64,000 nt of DNA from Allobosea sp. 117 (GTDB taxonomy: Bacteria; Pseudomonadota; Alphaproteobacteria; Rhizobiales; Xanthobacteraceae), in assembly GCF_000702305.1 (NCBI RefSeq), contig NZ_JNLC01000010.1:310001-374000 (forward strand). The letters are read 5' to 3'. Of the stretch, positions 24,554 through 32,474 are shown one piece after another. Position 1 is the stretch's first letter, and each line of letters begins with the position of its first letter. A program made the position numbers and the translations under genes. A model generated the notes under the pieces. That model was not told the origin of the DNA and did not search any database. It saw only the letters and a program-made list of their open reading frames with translations.

Positions 24554-25536
24554 TCCTCGTCTGCGGGGAGGCGCTGATCGACCTGTTCGTCGGCCCGCCG
24601 GAAGGCACCGAGATGCCGGCCCGCGCGGTTGCCGGCGGCTCGCCCTTCAACGTCGCCATCGGCCTCGCCCGGCAGGGCGCGCGCTCGGCCTTCCTCGGCG
24701 GCATCTCGCGCGACCGCTTCGGCGTGCTGCTCGCCGACATCCTCGCGCGCGAGGGGGTCGATACGCGCTTCATCGTGCGCACCGACCGGCTCTCCACGCT
24801 CTCGGCTATCGCCACCGCCCCGGACGGCCAGCCGAGCTATTCCTTCCACGGTGAACTGGCCGCCGACCGCTCGCTGGCCGCGGAGGACCTGCCGGCCCGG
24901 CTGCCGGACGAGGTGCGCGCTCTCACCTTCGGCTCCTACACCATGGTGGTGGAGCCGGTCGGCTCCGCCTACGCCATGCTGGCCGAGCGCGAGAAGGGCC
25001 GCCGGGTGATCAGCGTCGATCCCAATGTGCGACCGACCGTGATCTCCGACATGAAGCGCTGGGGTGCCGCCGCCGAACGCTTCTACCGCTGCGCCACCCT
25101 GGTGAAGGCGAGCGACGAGGACGTGCGCGCCGCCTTCGGGCCGGGGACCGCACTGGCGGACGCTGCCGCCTATTGGCGCGGCTACGGCGCCAAGCTCGTC
25201 GTCATCACCCGCGGCGCCGAGGGTGCGATCGCCTTCGGCGCGGCCGGCACGCTGGAAGTGCCGGGCCGCAAGGTGAGCGTGCGCGACACGGTCGGCGCCG
25301 GCGACACCTTCCACGCCGCGCTGCTCGCCCGCCTTGCCGCCACCGGACGGCTCGACGAGGCCGCCATCGCCGGGCTCGACCGCGAGGCGCTCGGCGACCT
25401 GCTCGCCTACGCGACTGCGGCGGCCTCGGTGACCATCACCCGCCGCGGCGCCGACCTGCCGCACCGCACCGATGTCGAGGCGGTGCTCGCGCAGGACGCC
25501 GCCTCTCCCTGCGCGGTCAATTGCGGTCTTGCGTGA
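24550..25536 (+). CDS. frcK: PfkB-family fructokinase, copy 1
   Basis: 328 residues. It opens with MILVCGEALIDLFVGPPEGT and AVAGGSPFNVAIGLARQG, the PfkB sugar-binding start, and has the catalytic signature VRDTVGAGDTFHAALLARLA near residue 255, with the base Asp in GAGDTF. The domain order and length match fructokinases (ribokinase fold). It phosphorylates the imported sugar in the cytoplasm. It overlaps fucU by 4 bases. A second gene at 42047 encodes a very similar protein, identical at most positions in the first 30 residues. The symbol follows the rhizobial frc order and is an inference. Confidence 0.9.
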   Translation: MILVCGEALIDLFVGPPEGTEMPARAVAGGSPFNVAIGLARQGARSAFLGGISRDRFGVLLADILAREGVDTRFIVRTDRLSTLSAIATAPDGQPSYSFHGELAADRSLAAEDLPARLPDEVRALTFGSYTMVVEPVGSAYAMLAEREKGRRVISVDPNVRPTVISDMKRWGAAAERFYRCATLVKASDEDVRAAFGPGTALADAAAYWRGYGAKLVVITRGAEGAIAFGAAGTLEVPGRKVSVRDTVGAGDTFHAALLARLAATGRLDEAAIAGLDREALGDLLAYATAAASVTITRRGADLPHRTDVEAVLAQDAASPCAVNCGLA

Positions 25537-25693
25537 CCCGGGACGTTCCGAAGATCGATAGGTCTTGGCTATTTTGCGGCACGCACCGCGTTAGCTGTCT
25601 TCGGCTTCCTGCACGGCCTCGGCCCGTGCATCCTGCACTACAAATGCTGCTCGACCTTCGTTTCGCGGCCCGTAACACCGATCCAGTGGCGCG

Positions 25694-26056
25694 TCATGCG
25701 GTATGGGCCGTGATCGTGTAGCCAAACGGATCACGGAACGCGAAATACCGGCCGAACGGCCCGTCCTTCGGCGGAAAGGCGATGGCTATTCCTGCCGCCT
25801 TCAATTCCCCATGCAGCGCATCTGCGTCATCGCAGCCGAACCACAGGGCAACGCCCCAGCCCAGCCTTCCCTGTGCTGCGTCCAGGTCCACCAAGGGCTT
25901 TCTGACCGCGAAGGGAGCGGGCTTGCTGTCGAACACGATCGCTTCAGGGCCCTCCTGAAGCACAGCCAGGCCCAGCCTGTCGCCATAGAAGGCCCTGGCT
26001 GCCTGCAGGTCGTCTGTCTGGATGCCGATGAAGTCGGGGCCGATCAGTCGGGGCAT
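25694..26056 (-). CDS. VOC-family (glyoxalase/bleomycin-resistance fold) protein
   Basis: 120 residues, one VOC domain. It has the two beta-alpha-beta-beta-beta halves: DFIGIQTDDLQAARAFYGDR followed by LGLAVLQEG, and GVALWFGCDDADALHGELKA ending FAFRDPFGYTI. The last motif carries the Glu/Asp and Tyr typical of ring-cleaving or lyase-like members, but the metal ligands cannot be assigned with certainty. The start at 26056 is preceded by AAGGAG. It is divergent from a MarR gene, with two operators in the 67-base gap, so it is probably MarR-controlled, perhaps for detoxification. Confidence 0.85.
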   Translation of the reverse strand: MPRLIGPDFIGIQTDDLQAARAFYGDRLGLAVLQEGPEAIVFDSKPAPFAVRKPLVDLDAAQGRLGWGVALWFGCDDADALHGELKAAGIAIAFPPKDGPFGRYFAFRDPFGYTITAHTA

Positions 26057-26082
26057 GGTTGTCTCCTTGGCATGGGGTGATA

Positions 26083-26100
26083 ATATCAGGGGCCTGATAT
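26083..26100. promoter_or_regulatory. MarR operator, copy 1
   Basis: Perfect palindrome ATATCAGG-GG-CCTGATAT in the gap between the VOC and MarR genes. A near copy follows 19 bases on. Confidence 0.8.
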
Positions 26101-26101
26101 A

Positions 26102-26119
26102 ATATAAGGTGCCTGATAT
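26102..26119. promoter_or_regulatory. MarR operator, copy 2
   Basis: ATATAAGG-TG-CCTGATAT, one base off the first copy in one arm. It reaches to within 5 bases of the MarR ATG at 26124 and covers a GTG at 26109, which makes that GTG an unlikely start. Confidence 0.75.
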
Positions 26120-26123
26120 TGCA

Positions 26124-26552
26124 ATGACCAAGGATATGACCCCGCTGCTGGGATACCGGCTCAAGCTTGCCCAGCATGCCCTGCACCGGCGCATGGAGGA
26201 GGCGCTGAAGCCGCTTGGGCTCAATCCTGCTCAATATGCGGTGCTGGCCGAACTGAATGCGAGACCGGACCAGACCAATGCCGACCTGGCCGAGCGAGCC
26301 TTCATCACCCCGCAATCGATGCAGGGCGTTCTGGCGAAACTGGAGGGATTGAGGCTGGTCGAGCGTCGGCAGGATGTTCGCCACGGTCGTCGCCAGCTCG
26401 CACGTTTGACACCCGATGGGTATGCGAAGGCCGAGGCCGCGAATGCCGAGATGATGCGGGTCGAGGAAGTGCTCGAGGCCGCGGTCCATCCGGATACCGT
26501 TCAAGGTGCCGTTGATCTGATGGACCGGCTACACGGCGCCATGTGCAAGTAG
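26124..26552 (+). CDS. MarR-family transcriptional regulator
   Basis: 142 residues. The winged helix is AQYAVLAELNARPDQTNADL followed by AERAFITPQSMQGVLAKLEG and LRLVERRQDVRHGRRQLARL, the MarR wing with its DxRxxR-like motif. A dimer helix at each end completes the fold. MarR proteins usually repress a neighbour until a phenolic or oxidising ligand releases them. The tandem palindromes before its start suggest it represses itself and the divergent VOC gene. Confidence 0.92.
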   Translation: MTKDMTPLLGYRLKLAQHALHRRMEEALKPLGLNPAQYAVLAELNARPDQTNADLAERAFITPQSMQGVLAKLEGLRLVERRQDVRHGRRQLARLTPDGYAKAEAANAEMMRVEEVLEAAVHPDTVQGAVDLMDRLHGAMCK

Positions 26553-26637
26553 GACAGGAGCGGCGGCCGCCGACCCGATGAATCCCGCCGCGCACCCTCT
26601 ATCGCCGCCCGATGCGGAACATCTGCATAGTCATCGA

Positions 26638-26683
26638 ATGGTTATGACGATCTCGCAGTGCTCGTCTTCGTCGGGAGCTGCGG
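26638..26683. repeat. short dispersed repeat, copy B
   Basis: The partner of the 46-base segment at 13661, identical at 37 of 46 positions in the same orientation. It lies between the MarR gene and the DUF1579-like gene. Confidence 0.5.
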
Positions 26684-26774
26684 AATCATCCTCTCGTTTG
26701 CCTGGCGCGGCCTGAAACGCTTATTGTCGAAACTGTCGATCGCTCATTGTCGAGGTCGCTTTGTGGGTGAAGGC

Positions 26775-27299
26775 ATGCCAAATCCCATGGCATCTCCCGA
26801 GGGCTTCGTTCAAGCGCTGCTGAGTGAGCAAGCCAGCCCGGATCTCTCCAACGAAACCCGCATCTTCGAGCCCTTCATCGGCAGTTGGCAGCTTGTCGTG
26901 CGCTGGTTCGACGCCAGCGGTCGGATTGTGCGCGAACAGCCAGGCGAATGGCATTTCGCGCGGGTGCTCGAAGGTCGCGGCATTCAGGACGTTTGGATAG
27001 TGCCGCCGCGCGGCAGCCGTAGCGGCGAAAACGACTACGAATATGGCACCAGCATCCGCTTCTATGACCCGAAGCTTGACGCATGGCAGTCGACCTGGAT
27101 TGGGCCGATGCATCAGGTCGTACGCACGTTCACGGCGCGCGGCGTCGATGGTCGAGTTGTCTTGGAGACAACTCCTGACGTCGTACCCCAAATGCGCTGG
27201 TCGTTCTCTGAGGTCAGTCCGCGCGGTTTTCGATGGACCAACGAGGTGAATGAAGGGGGGGCGTGGAGGGTTCAGCAAACGTTCGAGGCGACGCGGTAA
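26775..27299 (+). CDS. DUF1579-like protein of unknown function
   Basis: About 174 residues from the ATG at 26775 (a GTG at 26658 is in frame but its extension looks non-coding). Features: FIGSWQLVVRWFDASGRIVR, GEWHFARVLEGRGIQDVWIV, YGTSIRFYDPKLDAWQSTWI and a beta-rich C-terminus ending EGGAWRVQQTFEATR. This pattern (start at a G-W pair, then a GR-I-D-W strand) is that of a DUF1579-like or lipocalin-like beta-barrel. No catalytic residues can be pointed out. It stands alone on the + strand before the convergent RpiR gene. No function is proposed. Confidence 0.7.
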   Translation: MPNPMASPEGFVQALLSEQASPDLSNETRIFEPFIGSWQLVVRWFDASGRIVREQPGEWHFARVLEGRGIQDVWIVPPRGSRSGENDYEYGTSIRFYDPKLDAWQSTWIGPMHQVVRTFTARGVDGRVVLETTPDVVPQMRWSFSEVSPRGFRWTNEVNEGGAWRVQQTFEATR

Positions 27300-27369
27300 G
27301 GCATGAACGCCTGGCGAGAGACCGCAGAAAATCCAGAGCAGACGCCTCTGGCTCCGCTCGATGGAGCGG

Positions 27370-28275
27370 CTATCCGAACTCCGTCATCGCGTCGTGGCGT
27401 GCGTCCACGGACGCGAAACGCTCGCGTGCCTCCGGGCCGAGATGCTGGATCAAGCCCTCGATCAGCGCATGTGCCAGCACGAAGGCCGATGCGTGGTCGT
27501 CGGTGGCACCGCGCGAGCGGGATTGGCAGCGCAGCACGAACTCCGCGTCGAGCGTGTCGGTCATGCCGGTATCGGTGATCATGGCGACGCGCACGCCGAT
27601 CTCCCGCAGCGCCTTTGCGAGCCGGGCCGTGGCCGGCACGCGGCGGCGCATGGCGAAGAGGATGGCGAGGTCGCCGGGCCGCGCATCGACGAGGCTTTCG
27701 CCGAAGGTCTCGCCGGGTCCGGGAATCAGGAAGACGTTGCCACGTACGTGAGCGAGCGACCATTTGAGATAGCCGGCGAGGTGGAAGCCGTGCCGGAAGC
27801 CGTTGATCCAGACCCGCGGCGCCGCGGCCGCCGCCTCGATCAATCTAGTCCAAGCCGCCGGGTCTATTGCGGCGACCGTCCTCTGCAGGTTGTTGGTCAC
27901 GGTTTCGACATGGCGCGCGAGGTCGTGGGGTTGCGCGCTCGCGGGCTGACCCTGCTGGCGCATCAGCGCGACCGGTGAGCCGTTCTCGCTCTCCTGCCGG
28001 GCCAGCAGGCGCATCTCCTCGAAATTTCCAAAACCGAGCCGGCGTACGAAGCGGCTCACCGCTGCGTTCGAGGTTTTTGCCAGCCGGGCCAGTTCCGAGG
28101 CCGAGTAGCCATGCAACTCACCCGGAAAATACAGGATCAGGTCGGCGACGCGGCGTTCCGCCGGCGCCATGTCCTCGTAGAGGGCCCGCACCCGCCCGTT
28201 CAGCGAGCCGCTGGTGTCGCCGTCGTCGCGAACGGTCCCGTTGCTCACGCGCAAACCTGCCTCTTTCCTAGCCAT
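27370..28275 (-). CDS. RpiR/MurR-family regulator (HTH plus SIS domain)
   Basis: About 301 residues from the ATG at 28275; another ATG at 28302 is in frame but lies within an inverted repeat. N-terminal RpiR helix-turn-helix (APAERRVADLILYFPGELHG, YSASELARLAKTSNAAVSRF, VRRLGFGNFEEMR), then a SIS sugar-phosphate isomerase-like domain (RVWINGFRHGFHLAGYLKWS, DLAILFAMRRRVPATARLAK). The sugar-binding residues of classical SIS domains are only partly kept, and several RpiR proteins beside amino-acid transporters respond to non-sugar ligands. It is divergent from the DUF1989-ABC operon, which it presumably controls. Confidence 0.9.
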   Translation of the reverse strand: MARKEAGLRVSNGTVRDDGDTSGSLNGRVRALYEDMAPAERRVADLILYFPGELHGYSASELARLAKTSNAAVSRFVRRLGFGNFEEMRLLARQESENGSPVALMRQQGQPASAQPHDLARHVETVTNNLQRTVAAIDPAAWTRLIEAAAAAPRVWINGFRHGFHLAGYLKWSLAHVRGNVFLIPGPGETFGESLVDARPGDLAILFAMRRRVPATARLAKALREIGVRVAMITDTGMTDTLDAEFVLRCQSRSRGATDDHASAFVLAHALIEGLIQHLGPEARERFASVDARHDAMTEFG

Positions 28276-28296
28276 GACCTGCCGATAAAATAATCT

Positions 28297-28320
28297 TTTC
28301 ATAAAAATACATTTATGAAA
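28297..28320. promoter_or_regulatory. RpiR operator candidate
   Basis: Perfect 9-base inverted repeat TTTCATAAA and TTTATGAAA with a 6-base spacer, between the RpiR gene and the DUF1989 operon. It ends 35 bases before the first DUF1989 start. Confidence 0.75.
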
Positions 28321-28355
28321 TCATTTTTTCAACCTCAGTCTCCTACCGGTGCCGC

Positions 28356-29015
28356 ATGTCATTCGAAGTGGATTTGAACGGGAAGACAACTCTTCCCCTC
28401 AAAAGCGTACAGAACACCGTCATCCCTCCACAGAAGGGCTGGGCGGGGCTGGTGAAGGCCGGACAGTACATCCGGCTGACCGATCCGCGCGGCCGGCAGT
28501 GCGGGGACTTCTGGGCCTTCAACGCGGACGATCTCGACGAGCACCTGTCCGCGATGCACACGCGGGTCTGGGTCAACAAGCTCTGCCCGGTGCCGGGCGA
28601 GAGCTTTCACTCCAATCACCGCCGCCCGATCCTCCAGATGATCGCCGACACCTGCGGCGTGCACGACCTGCTCACCGCCGCCTGCGACGAGCACCGCTAC
28701 CGGCTGTACGGCCTGCAGCAGGAACACCGCTCCTGCGCCGGGAATCTGCGCGAGGTCATGTCGCCCTATTTCGGCATGTCGCGCTTCTATGTGCCCCAGC
28801 CCTTCAACGTCTTCGCCAACGTGCCGATCGGCGAGGACGGCTCGGTGCTGAACGGGCCGGCTCCCTCCAAGCCCGGCGACTACATCGTTCTGAAGGCGTG
28901 GATCGACGTGATCGTCGCCATCTCCGCCTGCCCGCAGGAGTTCAACCCGATTACCGGGTGGTACCCGACCGAACTCCTCGTCGACATCATGGAGCCGGAG
29001 ACGGTGGATGCCTGA
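28356..29015 (+). CDS. DUF1989 protein 1 (urea-carboxylase-associated / carboxyguanidine deiminase-like family)
   Basis: 219 residues, one DUF1989 domain. Key segments: RLTDPRGRQCGDFWAFNADD, LSAMHTRVWVNKLCPVPGES, FHSNHRRPILQMIADTCGVH and DLLTAACDEHRYRLYGL, ending in CPQEFNPITGWYPTELLVDI. Probable metal ligands are Cys49, His103, Cys110 and Cys127. The family includes the CgdA/CgdB subunits of carboxyguanidine deiminase and other urea-carboxylase-associated proteins; here no urea or guanidine carboxylase is nearby. It overlaps the next gene by 8 bases. First gene of a seven-gene operon with an amino-acid-type ABC transporter. Confidence 0.92.
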   Translation: MSFEVDLNGKTTLPLKSVQNTVIPPQKGWAGLVKAGQYIRLTDPRGRQCGDFWAFNADDLDEHLSAMHTRVWVNKLCPVPGESFHSNHRRPILQMIADTCGVHDLLTAACDEHRYRLYGLQQEHRSCAGNLREVMSPYFGMSRFYVPQPFNVFANVPIGEDGSVLNGPAPSKPGDYIVLKAWIDVIVAISACPQEFNPITGWYPTELLVDIMEPETVDA

Positions 29016-29613
29016 CGCGATCCTCACGGTCGCCGGCGGCCATGGCGGCGCCTTCGCGGTCAAGGCGGGGGACCTGTTCGCCCTGATCGACCTCGAAGGG
29101 CAGCAGGCGATCGACTTCGTCGCCTTCAACGCCGCCGATCTCGCCGAGACCCTGTCGAGCGTCGAGACGCGGCGGGCGACTGGCTCCCTCTACATCACGA
29201 CCGGCGCGGTTCTCATCTCCAGCCGCGGCCGGCCGATGATCGAGATGGTCGAGGACACCATCGGCACCCACGACTACACCGTGCCGGCCTGTGATCCGAG
29301 CCGCTTCGCGGTGGACTTCGACGCCGCCGGCCACCGCAACTGCCTCGAGAACATGTACGAGCCGCTGCGCGTCTTCGGCGTCACCACGCCGCTGGCGCTG
29401 CCCGAGCCGTTCAATTTCTTCCAGAACAGCCCGGTGGTCGAGGACGGCCGCACGGCGGTGGTCGACCCGCCGAGCCGGGCGGGGGACCGCATCGTGCTGC
29501 GGGCGCTCATGGATCTCGTCTGCGCGGTCTCCTCCTGCCCACAGGACATCATTCCCGGCAACGGGCTGCGCCCGACGCCGGTCGAGGTCCGCTATCCGGG
29601 AGGAGCCGCCTGA
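29008..29613 (+). CDS. DUF1989 protein 2
   Basis: 201 residues, a paralogue of the preceding protein. It keeps DLEGQQAIDFVAFNAADLAE, the RGRPMIEMVEDTIGTHDY motif with His88, Cys95 in VPACDPSR and Cys112 in HRNCLENM, and the ending CPQDIIPGNGLRPTPVEVRY. The cysteine equivalent to Cys49 of protein 1 is replaced by Ala (QAID). Its start overlaps gene 1 and its stop shares a base with gene 3, so the three are likely made in similar amounts and may form one complex. By analogy with two-subunit DUF1989 deiminases it may be a catalytic partner. Confidence 0.92.
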   Translation: MPDAILTVAGGHGGAFAVKAGDLFALIDLEGQQAIDFVAFNAADLAETLSSVETRRATGSLYITTGAVLISSRGRPMIEMVEDTIGTHDYTVPACDPSRFAVDFDAAGHRNCLENMYEPLRVFGVTTPLALPEPFNFFQNSPVVEDGRTAVVDPPSRAGDRIVLRALMDLVCAVSSCPQDIIPGNGLRPTPVEVRYPGGAA

Positions 29614-30263
29614 TGCCGCTCCTGATGATCGATGCCGAAGCCGGCCCGCTCCCGCCCGAAAGCGACGTCGAGGTTCCCGGCGGCGAGGTCCGCGCCGTCA
29701 AGGTGGCGCGCGGCCAGATGCTGTCCGTTACCGATATCGAGGGCGGTCAGCCGGCCGCCCTGTTCGCCGTCGCCGACGCCGACCCCGGACTGTTCCTTTC
29801 GCCGCACCACACGCGGGTGTTCTCCAACTCCTTTGCGCTGCGGCTCGGCATGCGGCTCGTCACCAACAAGCGCCGGCCGCTGATGGTGCTCGGCATCTCC
29901 GCGTCTCATCTCGCGCACGACCTGCTGATGCCGATGACCGAGGGCGAGAGCGCGGGCGCCGATGCGCTCAAGGCGCGCGTCGCGGCCGAATTGAAAGCCG
30001 CGGGCGCCAGGCTGGAGACGGTGGCGGACCCCGTGAACCTCTTCCTTTCCGTCGCCATCGGCCGCGACGGCAGCCTGACGCCGGCGGGCGTGTCGTCGAC
30101 TGCCGGAGACATCGTCGCCTTCCGCGTCGTGCGCGACATCACCATCGCCGTCGCCGCGCCGAAGGCCGACCCCCGCCTGTGGCAGCGTCCCGAACCGGGA
30201 CCGCTGCGCCTGCAAGTGCGTAATGAACTCGACGGAATCGTCGGCCTTCCAAACAGGGGATAG
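29613..30263 (+). CDS. DUF1989-related protein 3, without any cysteine
   Basis: 216 residues. The fold signs are recognisable (GQMLSVTDIEGGQPAALFAV, LSPHHTRVFSNSFALRLGMR, LVTNKRRPLMVLGISASHLA followed by HDLLM), lining up with proteins 1 and 2, and a His (His102) stands where their metal-binding His is. There is not a single cysteine, so the metal site of the other two cannot form. It is therefore most likely a structural or regulatory subunit, or has a different metal-free job. It is followed after 2 bases by the ABC binding-protein gene. Confidence 0.82.
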   Translation: MPLLMIDAEAGPLPPESDVEVPGGEVRAVKVARGQMLSVTDIEGGQPAALFAVADADPGLFLSPHHTRVFSNSFALRLGMRLVTNKRRPLMVLGISASHLAHDLLMPMTEGESAGADALKARVAAELKAAGARLETVADPVNLFLSVAIGRDGSLTPAGVSSTAGDIVAFRVVRDITIAVAAPKADPRLWQRPEPGPLRLQVRNELDGIVGLPNRG

Positions 30264-30265
30264 TC

Positions 30266-31099
30266 ATGAATCTCAAGTCTCTGGGAATTCTCGCGCTTGC
30301 CGCCGTCCTCGGCACGGGCGCCGCGGTGCCGGCGGGAGCCGCCTCGCTGAAGGACGTCAAGGCGAAGGGTACGCTGGTGGTGGGCATCGACCCGACCTTC
30401 TCGCCCTTCGAATTCACGGATTCGGCCGGCAAGATCGTCGGCTACGACCCCGAGATCATCGAGGCGGTGGCGAAGAACCTCGGCCTCAAGGTCGAGTACA
30501 AGGTGATGCCGTTCAGCGGCATCCTGCCTGCGCTGATCGCCGGCGGCTTCGACGTCACCCCCACGCTCAACGTCACCGCCGAGCGCGCCAAGCGCATCGA
30601 CTACGTGATCCCGACCGCCACCTCGACCAACGCCGTGCTGGCGATCAAGGGCGGCAAGGTCGCGTCCTCGGATATCGGCGCGCTGTCCGGCCTCACCTGC
30701 GCGGTGAAGCAGACCACCCAGCCCGAGCAGATGATGCAGAAGCTCAACAAGGAGCTGGAGGCCGCTGGCAAGAAGCCGGTCGAACTGCTCGGATTCGAGA
30801 CCATCGACCAGACCATCGTCGCGCTGGCCGACGGGCGTGCCCAATGCGTGGTGGATGACAAGTCGGTCCTCGTCGAGGCTGTCGGCAAGCGTAAAGACCT
30901 TGCGCTCGTCGTGATCGGCGACATCGGTGGCTCGACCCCGATCGGCTGGGGCGTCAACAAGGCCGATGCCGACCTGACCGCCGCGCTTTCCGCCGAGGTC
31001 GCCAAGCTGAAGGCGGACGGCACGGTCAAGAAGCTGCAGGACAAGTATTTCGGCTACACCATGGAACTGCCGGAGAAGGACTTCATCCCGGCGCAGTGA
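30266..31099 (+). CDS. polar amino-acid-type ABC transporter binding protein
   Basis: 277 residues. Signal peptide LGILALAAVLGTGAAVPAGA. Family-3 binding-protein features: GTLVVGIDPTFSPFEFTDSA, GKIVGYDPEIIEAVAKNLGL, PALIAGGFDVTPTLNVTAER and AKRIDYVIPTATSTNAVLAI. The Asp and Arg that hold the amino-acid backbone (R in TAERAKRID and the later D in CVVDD) are in place, so an amino acid or a related amine is likely. It follows the three DUF1989 genes without a gap, so the compound it captures is probably the one they process. Confidence 0.93.
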   Translation: MNLKSLGILALAAVLGTGAAVPAGAASLKDVKAKGTLVVGIDPTFSPFEFTDSAGKIVGYDPEIIEAVAKNLGLKVEYKVMPFSGILPALIAGGFDVTPTLNVTAERAKRIDYVIPTATSTNAVLAIKGGKVASSDIGALSGLTCAVKQTTQPEQMMQKLNKELEAAGKKPVELLGFETIDQTIVALADGRAQCVVDDKSVLVEAVGKRKDLALVVIGDIGGSTPIGWGVNKADADLTAALSAEVAKLKADGTVKKLQDKYFGYTMELPEKDFIPAQ

Positions 31100-31144
31100 G
31101 GCGAACCCGGCCGCCGGACGTGCGGCGCAGCGGAAGGATCGGGC

Positions 31145-31801
31145 ATGTTCAAGGGCGACCTCTTCCTTGAGGCCATCGGACCCGTCGCAAGCGCCGCGCT
31201 CGTCACCGTCCAGCTTACGCTCGCCGCCGGCGTCGTCAGCCTCGTCGCCGGCGCGCTCGCCGCGTCGGCGCAGGTCGGCGGCGGACCCATCGGCGCTTTC
31301 ATAAGCCGCGCCTATGTGAGCCTCATGCGCGGCACGCCGCTCTATGTCCAGCTCCTCGTCGTCTATTTCGGCCTCGCCTTCGCCGGCCTGTCCGGCCAGG
31401 CGTTCCTGGCGGCGGCGCTCGCCATCGGCATCAATTCGGGGGCCTATTCCGCCGAGATCCTGCGCGGCGCCATCGCCGCTATTCCGCCCGGCCAGATCGA
31501 GGCGGCGCAGGCCATCGGCATGAGCCGCTGGCGCATCTGGCAGCGCGTGATGCTGCCGCAAGCCTTCATCGCCAGCCTGCCGCCGCTCACGGCGGAACTG
31601 ACGATCGTGCTGAAATCAACGCCGCTCGCCTCGGTCGTTGCGGTGACCGAGATGACCTATACGGGCGTCCTGATCCAGTCGCGCAATTTCTCGGCGATCG
31701 AGGTCTTCGCCGTGGTGGCGATCGGCTACATCGTGCTGGCGCAGGTTCTGCTGCGCGGCTCGCGTTCGCTGGAGCGCCGCTTTCGCCTGCTGCGGGCGTG
31801 A
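31145..31801 (+). CDS. polar amino-acid-type ABC permease 1
   Basis: 218 residues, five or so transmembrane helices. The HisM/GlnP-type motifs are present: YVSLMRGTPLYVQLLVVYFG, INSGAYSAEILRGAIAAIPP and GQIEAAQAIGMSRWRIWQRV (the EAA loop), ending with a charged tail. It forms a heterodimer with the product of the next gene. The 45-base gap before it holds only a weak hairpin. Confidence 0.93.
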   Translation: MFKGDLFLEAIGPVASAALVTVQLTLAAGVVSLVAGALAASAQVGGGPIGAFISRAYVSLMRGTPLYVQLLVVYFGLAFAGLSGQAFLAAALAIGINSGAYSAEILRGAIAAIPPGQIEAAQAIGMSRWRIWQRVMLPQAFIASLPPLTAELTIVLKSTPLASVVAVTEMTYTGVLIQSRNFSAIEVFAVVAIGYIVLAQVLLRGSRSLERRFRLLRA

Positions 31802-31805
31802 TCCG

Positions 31806-32474
31806 ATGGAGGATACGCTCGCCGTCTTCATCGAATATGGTCCGCAGTTCCTGGACGGTCTCGCGCAGACCGTTTGGCTGACGCTGCTCGGGGCGCTTTG
31901 CGCGCTCGCCGCCGCGGTGGTCCTGCAGGCCGCCGCGGCGAGCCCCTGGCGGCCGCTGCGCGGCCTGGTCCGGCTCTATACCGAGCTGATCCTCGGCCTG
32001 CCGATCCTGGTGCTGCTCTACTGCATCTATTTCGTCGCGCCGAGCTTCGGGCTGCGGCTCTCGGCGGTCGCCGCAGGCATCCTGACGCTGACGCTCTATT
32101 ATTCGCCCTACATGGCCGAGGCGATCCGGGCCGCGGTCGCGGCCATACCGGCCGGGCAGATCGAGGCCGGGAACGCCATCGGCTTCGGACGCTTCGCGGT
32201 CGCCCGGCGCATCGTGCTGCCGCAGGCCGCGGCGATCGCGCTGCCGGCGCTGGTCGGCCTGCTGATCGGCCTCGCCAAGGACACCGCCATCCTGTCCATC
32301 ATCTCGGTGAAGGAGCTTTCCTACATCACCAAGCAGGTGGTCTCGCGCACCTTCATGCCCTTCGAGGTCTGGGCCGGCGTGGCACTCATCTACTGGGTCT
32401 GCCTGACCGCGCTCGAATTCGCCATGCGCCGGCTCGAGCACCATCTGACACGCTACCGGAGGGCCGTATCGTGA
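31806..32474 (+). CDS. polar amino-acid-type ABC permease 2
   Basis: 222 residues, same family as the preceding protein: [60 protein letters not shown] (EAA loop). It starts 4 bases after permease 1, and its stop overlaps the ATPase start. The two permeases differ clearly, as usual for this family, and assemble side by side in the inner membrane. Confidence 0.93.
   Translation: MEDTLAVFIEYGPQFLDGLAQTVWLTLLGALCALAAAVVLQAAAASPWRPLRGLVRLYTELILGLPILVLLYCIYFVAPSFGLRLSAVAAGILTLTLYYSPYMAEAIRAAVAAIPAGQIEAGNAIGFGRFAVARRIVLPQAAAIALPALVGLLIGLAKDTAILSIISVKELSYITKQVVSRTFMPFEVWAGVALIYWVCLTALEFAMRRLEHHLTRYRRAVS

Noticed and set aside
26658-26774. An N-terminal extension of the DUF1579-like protein from GTG 26658
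   Set aside because: The extension covers part of the dispersed repeat and shows no family similarity; ATG 26775 fits the family start better.
28276-28355. A guanidine riboswitch before the DUF1989 operon
   Set aside because: The 80-base gap is AT-rich with one inverted repeat and lacks the conserved guanidine-riboswitch motifs; it looks like a protein operator.
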